Shown piece after piece: positions 6,899 through 10,140 of a stretch of 10,140 nt of DNA. Position 1 is the stretch's first letter; every line of letters starts with the position of its first letter. A program made the translations under genes and the position numbers. This stretch comes from Anaerolineae bacterium. GTDB taxonomy: Bacteria > Chloroflexota > Anaerolineae > Aggregatilineales > Phototrophicaceae. The notes below the pieces were generated by a model. It had not been told where the DNA came from. It ran no database searches and saw nothing but the letters and a program-made list of their open reading frames with translations. The DNA lies in assembly GCA_025454675.1 (NCBI GenBank), contig JALONZ010000046.1, positions 1-10,140 on the forward strand, in the 5' to 3' direction.

Positions 6899-7597
6899 AT
6901 GTTTCACAAAGCAATAAATCGTTCGATTTTTTTCTTTTTGCTATTCGTCGTTGCCATACTACCTGTGAGCGCACAACAAAGACCTACACCGCCAACCCCT
7001 GTGCCACCAACAGATAGTCCCGTTTTAACATCGGCACAAATGCGTTCTGCAATCGTGGTTTCGGATATGCGTGCAACCAATCGCGTGATGGTCAGAGCCA
7101 ACGAAGAGGTTGTTTATCGGTTGGCAGATTGCGATGAGACTGTTGAAAATTCACCATGTTATGTGGTTTTATCTGCATCAATAACCCCTACAACAAATAC
7201 TGAGTCGTTTTCACAAACTCAATCAAGTACAAGTGTCAATCGTGGTAGAACTATACAATGTGTTCGAGTAATATATGGTCCGGGTGCTCTATATGAAATA
7301 GCATGGCTTCATCAAAATGTTGCCGTTACGTTTCATACAAACAGTGATAGTGCTCCGTTAACTTTGAATTGGGGAGATTATGCTGGTAGTTTGGGAGGTT
7401 TATTCGCCCGATGGGTATCTATTTCAAACCCAGCACCTAATCCAGGATGGGGTACATATGAATGGAATCAAGCATATGTTAATACATCGGCATTAGGTGA
7501 ATATGGAGTATATTCACCCATTGGTTGGATAACAACTTACACGTTCGGTGCAGGGGTACGCTTAACAATCAATAAATCTGGATGGTGGTGTTCATAA
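6899..7597 (+). CDS. secreted hypothetical protein with signal peptide and four cysteines
   Basis: 232 residues from ATG 6899, chosen because AAGGAG (6884-6889) is 9 bases away; the in-frame TTG at 6893 is too close at 3. Residues 1-25 are a signal peptide (basic KAINR, a Phe/Leu/Val core, VSA|QQ as cleavage site) with no lipobox cysteine. A Pro/Thr-rich segment (28-42) follows, then a mainly beta-looking body. After cleavage four cysteines remain (78, 87, 121 and 231), enough for two disulfides, the last being the second residue from the end (GWWCS). Residues 158-230 are rich in Gly, Trp, Tyr and Asn (NPAPNPGWGTYEWNQAYV). I recognise no family. The gene is more AT-rich than most of the window, a possible sign of transfer. 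Its stop overlaps the next start by one base, so the two products are likely coupled. Confidence 0.75.
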   Translation: MFHKAINRSIFFFLLFVVAILPVSAQQRPTPPTPVPPTDSPVLTSAQMRSAIVVSDMRATNRVMVRANEEVVYRLADCDETVENSPCYVVLSASITPTTNTESFSQTQSSTSVNRGRTIQCVRVIYGPGALYEIAWLHQNVAVTFHTNSDSAPLTLNWGDYAGSLGGLFARWVSISNPAPNPGWGTYEWNQAYVNTSALGEYGVYSPIGWITTYTFGAGVRLTINKSGWWCS

Positions 7598-7827
7598 TGA
7601 TTGACACAATAGACTATGGTTTTAATCGGGTATATGCTCTAATCCTAATGGGAATATGGTTATCAACAACAATGATATTCCTATGGAGCATAAGACGTAA
7701 TTATGATATCAGTCGTAACTCAAAAAATCTCTGGTCATTCATGATTATATTTTTCTGGGTTGTTGGTATGTTGTTCTTTCTGATGTGGAACGCTAAAGAG
7801 AAAAATGCGTTAGAGAAACATACGTGA
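7597..7827 (+). CDS. small two-TM membrane protein, translationally coupled to the secreted protein
   Basis: 76 residues. The ATG at 7597 shares its A with the preceding TAA stop (TAATG), the classic arrangement for re-initiation. An in-frame ATG at 7582 lies inside the upstream gene and is less likely. Two hydrophobic segments, ~12-31 and ~45-64, flank a basic loop (SIRRNYDISRNSKN), so both ends should face outward by the positive-inside rule. The layout resembles the two-helix PLDc_N-type small membrane domain, but the match is loose. It shares a gapless 44-residue similarity with the product of 7947-8183. Function unknown; a membrane partner, export helper or immunity-like protein for the secreted product are all conceivable. 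Confidence 0.7.
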   Translation: MIDTIDYGFNRVYALILMGIWLSTTMIFLWSIRRNYDISRNSKNLWSFMIIFFWVVGMLFFLMWNAKEKNALEKHT

Positions 7828-7845
7828 AATAACTGATTTTATATC

Positions 7846-7882
7846 GCTAGGGTTTATAAGCATCTCAGTTTTGAACCCTAGC
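7846..7882. repeat. 9-bp inverted repeat, candidate hairpin or operator
   Basis: GCTAGGGTT (7846-7854) pairs with AACCCTAGC (7874-7882) across 19 bases, 19 bases after the small-protein stop. No T-run follows on either strand, so it is not a typical intrinsic terminator. A TATAAG at 7855-7860 lies in the loop, which would allow an operator role for the following gene. Confidence 0.45.
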
Positions 7883-7889
7883 AATATCC

Positions 7890-7902
7890 AACTTGAGGGT
7901 AA
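7890..7902 (+). repeat. 13-bp direct repeat AACTTGAGGGTAA, copy 2
   Basis: Identical to 6819-6831, and the similarity continues as xTxTAT just downstream. It lies 44 bases before the ATG of the paralogous 78-aa gene. No good -10 box follows at normal spacing here, so it could be a regulator site rather than a -35 element. Confidence 0.6.
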
Positions 7903-7946
7903 ATTTATCAGAAATCAGCAACATCTAATCAGTAGGAGTTTTTATC

Positions 7947-8183
7947 ATGCCCCTAACCTTAACATCAATCATCCCATTTATTTTATTATGGCTACCTACC
8001 ACCCTATTCTTCCTCATCATCATTAGGAAAAACAAAAAAATTACCCGCCAAGCAAAATTGTTTTGGTCGGCGGTGGTTATTGTCACATGGTTTCAGGGTG
8101 CATTAGTCTATGCCATATGGGGACTTGCCGTGAAGATATGGGATGATTTATTCAGAGAAAAATCCCCAACTCCCACATCATAA
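7947..8183 (+). CDS. small two-TM membrane protein, paralogue of the 7597-7827 product
   Basis: 78 residues, ATG 7947 with AGGAG (7934-7938) 8 bases upstream. Hydrophobic segments at ~5-26 and ~40-60 are joined by a strongly basic loop (IRKNKKITRQAK), followed by a short charged tail (KIWDDLFREK). Residues 15-58 align without gaps to residues 21-64 of the 76-aa protein, with 19 of 44 identical by hand count, including WL-TT, IR-N-I-R, the two tryptophans of the second helix and the G. This suggests a local duplication. The layout resembles PLDc_N-type small membrane proteins. The gene has its own ribosome binding site and is followed by a strong terminator. Function unknown. Confidence 0.7.
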   Translation: MPLTLTSIIPFILLWLPTTLFFLIIIRKNKKITRQAKLFWSAVVIVTWFQGALVYAIWGLAVKIWDDLFREKSPTPTS

Positions 8184-8186
8184 ACA

Positions 8187-8222
8187 AAAAAGAGGTCACT
8201 CACCCACAAGTGACCTCTTTTT
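8187..8222. terminator. strong bidirectional intrinsic terminator
   Basis: AAAAAGAGGTCACT (8187-8200) pairs perfectly over 14 bases with AGTGACCTCTTTTT (8209-8222) around an 8-base loop, starting three bases after the TAA of the 78-aa gene. GC-rich core plus T-run on the plus strand and T-run on the minus strand make it work both ways. Confidence 0.93.
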
Positions 8223-8223
8223 C

Positions 8224-8252
8224 ATGACACTCCTCGATAAAATGCCTATAAT
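8224..8252 (+). promoter_or_regulatory. near-consensus promoter upstream of the solute-binding protein gene
   Basis: ATGACA (8224-8229, five of six) and TATAAT (8247-8252, six of six) with a 17-base spacer, directly after the terminator. The next start codon is at 8379, leaving a leader of about 120 bases that contains the inverted repeats at 8311-8360. Confidence 0.6.
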
Positions 8253-8310
8253 TCCCCCAATTTATCATCATTTATAAATTTTTTCTGAAAAACTAGCCAC
8301 ATCTATGAAA

Positions 8311-8360
8311 AATTTGCGAATAAAGATGCTATACTATCGCAAATTCACATCGCTTGCGAT
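8311..8360. promoter_or_regulatory. overlapping inverted repeats built on TTGCGA, around a second -10 box
   Basis: AATTTGCGA (8311-8319) is the exact inverse of TCGCAAATT (8337-8345), and ATCGCAA (8336-8342) is also the exact inverse of TTGCGAT (8354-8360). The middle element can therefore pair with either side. A TATACT -10 candidate (8330-8335) lies between the first pair. This could be a repressor operator set of the kind found near sugar-uptake genes, or alternative leader hairpins on a transcript from the upstream promoter. Confidence 0.5.
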
Positions 8361-8378
8361 TTAAGGAGATGAAAACAC

Positions 8379-9577
8379 ATGCAACGCAGATTATTATTGA
8401 GTTTATTCATCCTGCTATTGGGGTTATCGGCACTCACCGTTGTGGCACAAGAAAAACCAGTTGTCACCATTTATGGCGCATATACCGAAGGTGCAGACCA
8501 AACGATTTTTCTGCAAGATTTAACAACTTTTGCCGATGCCAATAACATCACGATTGTCTATGAAGGCGATTCCGATTTTGAAGCCAATGTTGCCACTCGC
8601 CTGAGTGAAAATACCGCCGATATTGTCGGATTTCCGCAACCTGCCCTACTATTGGCAAATGCGACCAACGCGGTTGATTTGCGTGATGTGTTTGAGATGA
8701 GTTATCTCCAAAGCCAATATAATCAAAGTTATATTGACCTCGCCACCACTCCAGATGGCAAAGTGGCGGGCATTTGGGGGCGTGCCACCTTAAAAAGTTT
8801 GGTGTGGTATTCGCCAACCTGTTTTGCCAACGCAGGATATGATGTGCCGAATACATGGGGCGAATTGGTCGACTTGACCGAACAAATCAGCGCCGATGGC
8901 AGAACGCCGTGGGTTGCTTCGATGGCAGATGGCGACCTAACAGGTAGCGTGGGTACAGATTGGATTGAAGATATTCTCCTTCGCACCACCACACTGGAAA
9001 ATTATGACCGTTGGACAAACCTCAGTTTCGATGAACGCCTCCCCTTTGCATCGCCCGAATTGCGCCGTGCGTGGAGCATCATGGGATACTTTTTGCTCAC
9101 CCCCAATTATGTGTTTGGCGGTGTGGATGGCATGTTGGAACAACCCGTCCAAGACACGGGCTTGCCCCTGTTGGATTGTTCGGCATACATGGCAAAACAA
9201 GGAACAGAGTTGCGCGGGTGGATTTTAGATGAAAATCCAGACTTGAATATCGCGCCAGATGGCGATTTATTCTATTTTTATTTCCCCGCCGTTGATGTGC
9301 AATATGGTTTGCCTGCGCTCATCGGTCACTGGCATCCTCTATGGCGCAAGGCGTTTATCTCGCGCCACATTTGACCACCGATTTACGCGCCTATAGTGAG
9401 GCGTATCGTCCATTAGGCGAAATTTTGTTGCAATCTACCGTTGTGCGTTTTGATGGCAGTGATGTCATGCCCACCCAAGTCGGATTGAGCGCCTTCCCGC
9501 AAGGGGTTGTAGATTATCTGATTGGGGCAGATTTAGAGGCGGTTCTGGCAGAACTCGATAGCGCGTTTGGCGAATAA
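8379..9577 (+). pseudogene. ABC-type carbohydrate solute-binding protein, disrupted by internal deletion and frameshift
   Basis: ATG 8379 follows AAGGAG (8363-8368) by 10 bases. Residues 1-23 are a signal peptide (MQRRLL, Leu-rich core, VVAQE), without the lipobox cysteine usual for Gram-positive binding proteins. The rest matches extracellular solute-binding proteins of sugar ABC transporters: KSLVWYSPTCFANAGYDVPN, TWGELVDLTEQI, TDWIEDILLRT and YVFGGVDGML, with FPAVDVQYGLPALIG at ~300-315. This frame then continues out of register and stops at 9374. The true C-terminus resumes two frames over from about 9326 (SLASSMAQGVYLAPH) and runs to TAA 9577, with the family's FDGSDVMP block and the LxxVLAELDSAFG end. 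Between the two parts, about 20 residues normally present (the VVxFxDxPxVRAFMxYL region) are missing, so a deletion of length 1 modulo 3 (for example 61 or 64 bases) explains both the gap and the shift. No permease or ATPase gene is adjacent. An assembly error remains possible. Confidence 0.8.
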
Positions 9578-9607
9578 TTCATAACACCCACCATCAAGCT
9601 ACTTTTT

Positions 9608-9635
9608 ACGGGACAACATACATCTATTGTCCCGT
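9608..9635 (+). terminator. intrinsic terminator after the solute-binding protein gene
   Basis: ACGGGACAA (9608-9616) pairs with TTGTCCCGT (9627-9635) over 9 bases with a 10-base loop, then TTTTGTTTT. It is 31 bases after the stop at 9577. The minus-strand side has no T-run, so it serves the plus-strand gene. Confidence 0.85.
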
Positions 9636-9642
9636 TTTTGTT

Positions 9643-10062
9643 TTATATCTGCCGAATATGGTCAATAATTTTTTCCAACGACTCGGCATTGAATGGTAAA
9701 TCATAGCGTTTCTCGCTCCGAATGGCATTAATCGCCACTGTCCGCAAATTTCGCATAATGTCTTGACGTTGATGTGTGGGGATGAACATGGCAATTTTTT
9801 GGTCATTTTTGAGCGACAACACCACACCATGACGGGTTTGGGTCATAAACGGTTTGATATGGATGATATAGTTGGTGGGGATGACGGCTGGCTCACGGGT
9901 TTTTAGGGCTTGCCGTTGTAAAATCAGACGTAAATCCGTGAGGACGGCGTATAGGGGTGGCACAGTTGACTGCCACTGATTATTTGACCATCGGGCGATT
10001 TCGACATGATAATCGCCAATGAACACTTCTTTTTCCATGAGCAATTCTTTAACCGTCAGCAT
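9643..10062 (-). CDS. hypothetical protein with PH-like (GRAM-type) domain
   Basis: 139 residues on the minus strand. The start ATG at 10062 is preferred because GGGAG (complement of 10071-10075) lies 8 bases upstream; the longer option from 10077 adds five residues but has no ribosome binding site. Residues ~12-100 alternate short strands in the manner of a PH/GRAM-like barrel: FIGDYHVEIARW, VPPLYAVLTDLRLILQRQ, PTNYIIHIKPF, HGVVLSLKNDQKIAMFIP, and then a helix RQDIMRNLRTVAINAI that would cap the barrel. No signal peptide or membrane segment is seen, so it is probably cytosolic, perhaps membrane-associated through the PH-like fold. No function can be assigned; the domain call is from pattern only. 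The gene converges with the solute-binding protein gene and has a TATAAT box upstream. Confidence 0.7.
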   Translation of the reverse strand: MLTVKELLMEKEVFIGDYHVEIARWSNNQWQSTVPPLYAVLTDLRLILQRQALKTREPAVIPTNYIIHIKPFMTQTRHGVVLSLKNDQKIAMFIPTHQRQDIMRNLRTVAINAIRSEKRYDLPFNAESLEKIIDHIRQI

Positions 10063-10105
10063 AGGTGATGCTCCCATTGTGGGTTAATTCGGTGATTCCC
10101 CTACG

Positions 10106-10111
10106 ATTATA
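10106..10111 (-). promoter_or_regulatory. -10 box TATAAT of the minus-strand PH-like gene
   Basis: The complement of ATTATA at 10106-10111 is a perfect TATAAT in the context CTGCTATAATCG, 44 bases before the preferred ATG. The -35 at 17 bases would be TTTTTG, a weak match. Confidence 0.5.
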
Positions 10112-10140
10112 GCAGATGTATGGCTTGGCAAAAACTATTT

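Noticed and set aside
7846..7882. Intrinsic terminator
   Set aside because: The stem is good but no T-run follows on either strand and the loop is long (19 bases).
8259..8285. AT-only hairpin AATTTAT/ATAAATT followed by T-run as a terminator
   Set aside because: The stem has no G-C pairs, so it would be too weak; it probably reflects AT-rich intergenic DNA.
9260..9380. Programmed ribosomal frameshift in the solute-binding protein gene
   Set aside because: No slippery heptamer with a following structure is apparent at the overlap, and a run of conserved residues is missing at the join, which slippage would not explain.
1..10140. CRISPR arrays, tRNA or rRNA genes, insertion sequences, attachment sites
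   Set aside because: No regularly spaced repeats, cloverleaf patterns, transposase-like frames or terminal inverted repeats with target duplications were seen by reading.

Overview
The window looks like chromosomal DNA of a free-living bacterium, most likely a Chloroflexota (Anaerolineae-type) genome. This rests on the style of the gene set: a ClC channel fused to CBS and TrkA-C domains, a DEAQ-box UvrD-like helicase, a Uma2 nuclease, an anchored YceI protein and a sugar-ABC-type binding protein. It also rests on AAGGAG ribosome binding sites, recurrent TATAAT -10 boxes and moderate GC. The phylum is an inference, since there is no rRNA or marker gene here. I found no tRNA, rRNA, CRISPR array or insertion sequence.

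Layout. (1) 1-936: the C-terminal part of a ClC-family chloride channel with two CBS domains and a TrkA-C domain, cut by the window edge. (2) 1009-1818: a CPBP-family intramembrane protease. (3) 1837-2731: two overlapping genes, a 191-aa protein with a possible nuclease-like core and a 111-aa TPR-like helical protein, probably translated together. (4) 2814-5069: a complete SF1A (UvrD/PcrA-like) helicase with its own TATAAT promoter. (5) 5113-5664: a Uma2-family PD-(D/E)XK nuclease. (6) 5705-6610, minus strand: a membrane-anchored YceI-like protein, convergent with Uma2 and sharing a small hairpin with it. (7) 6611-6898: a divergent regulatory region with a 14-bp perfect palindrome. (8) 6899-8183: an AT-rich cluster of a secreted cysteine-containing protein, a coupled 76-aa two-TM protein and a 78-aa paralogue of it, ended by a strong bidirectional terminator. 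(9) 8224-9577: promoters and inverted repeats leading into an ABC-type solute-binding protein gene that is broken by an out-of-frame internal deletion, followed by a terminator. (10) 9643-10062, minus strand: a small PH-like hypothetical protein.

How the genes may work together. Most look like independent short transcription units. Two groupings stand out. The first is the accessory-looking stretch 1837-5664 (nuclease-like protein, TPR-like partner, SF1 helicase, Uma2 nuclease). The second is the AT-rich envelope cluster 6899-8183, where a secreted protein is translationally coupled to a small membrane protein and a 13-bp motif precedes both the operon and the paralogous small gene. Neither has an established function. 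The solute-binding protein has no permease or ATPase gene nearby and is probably a decaying orphan.
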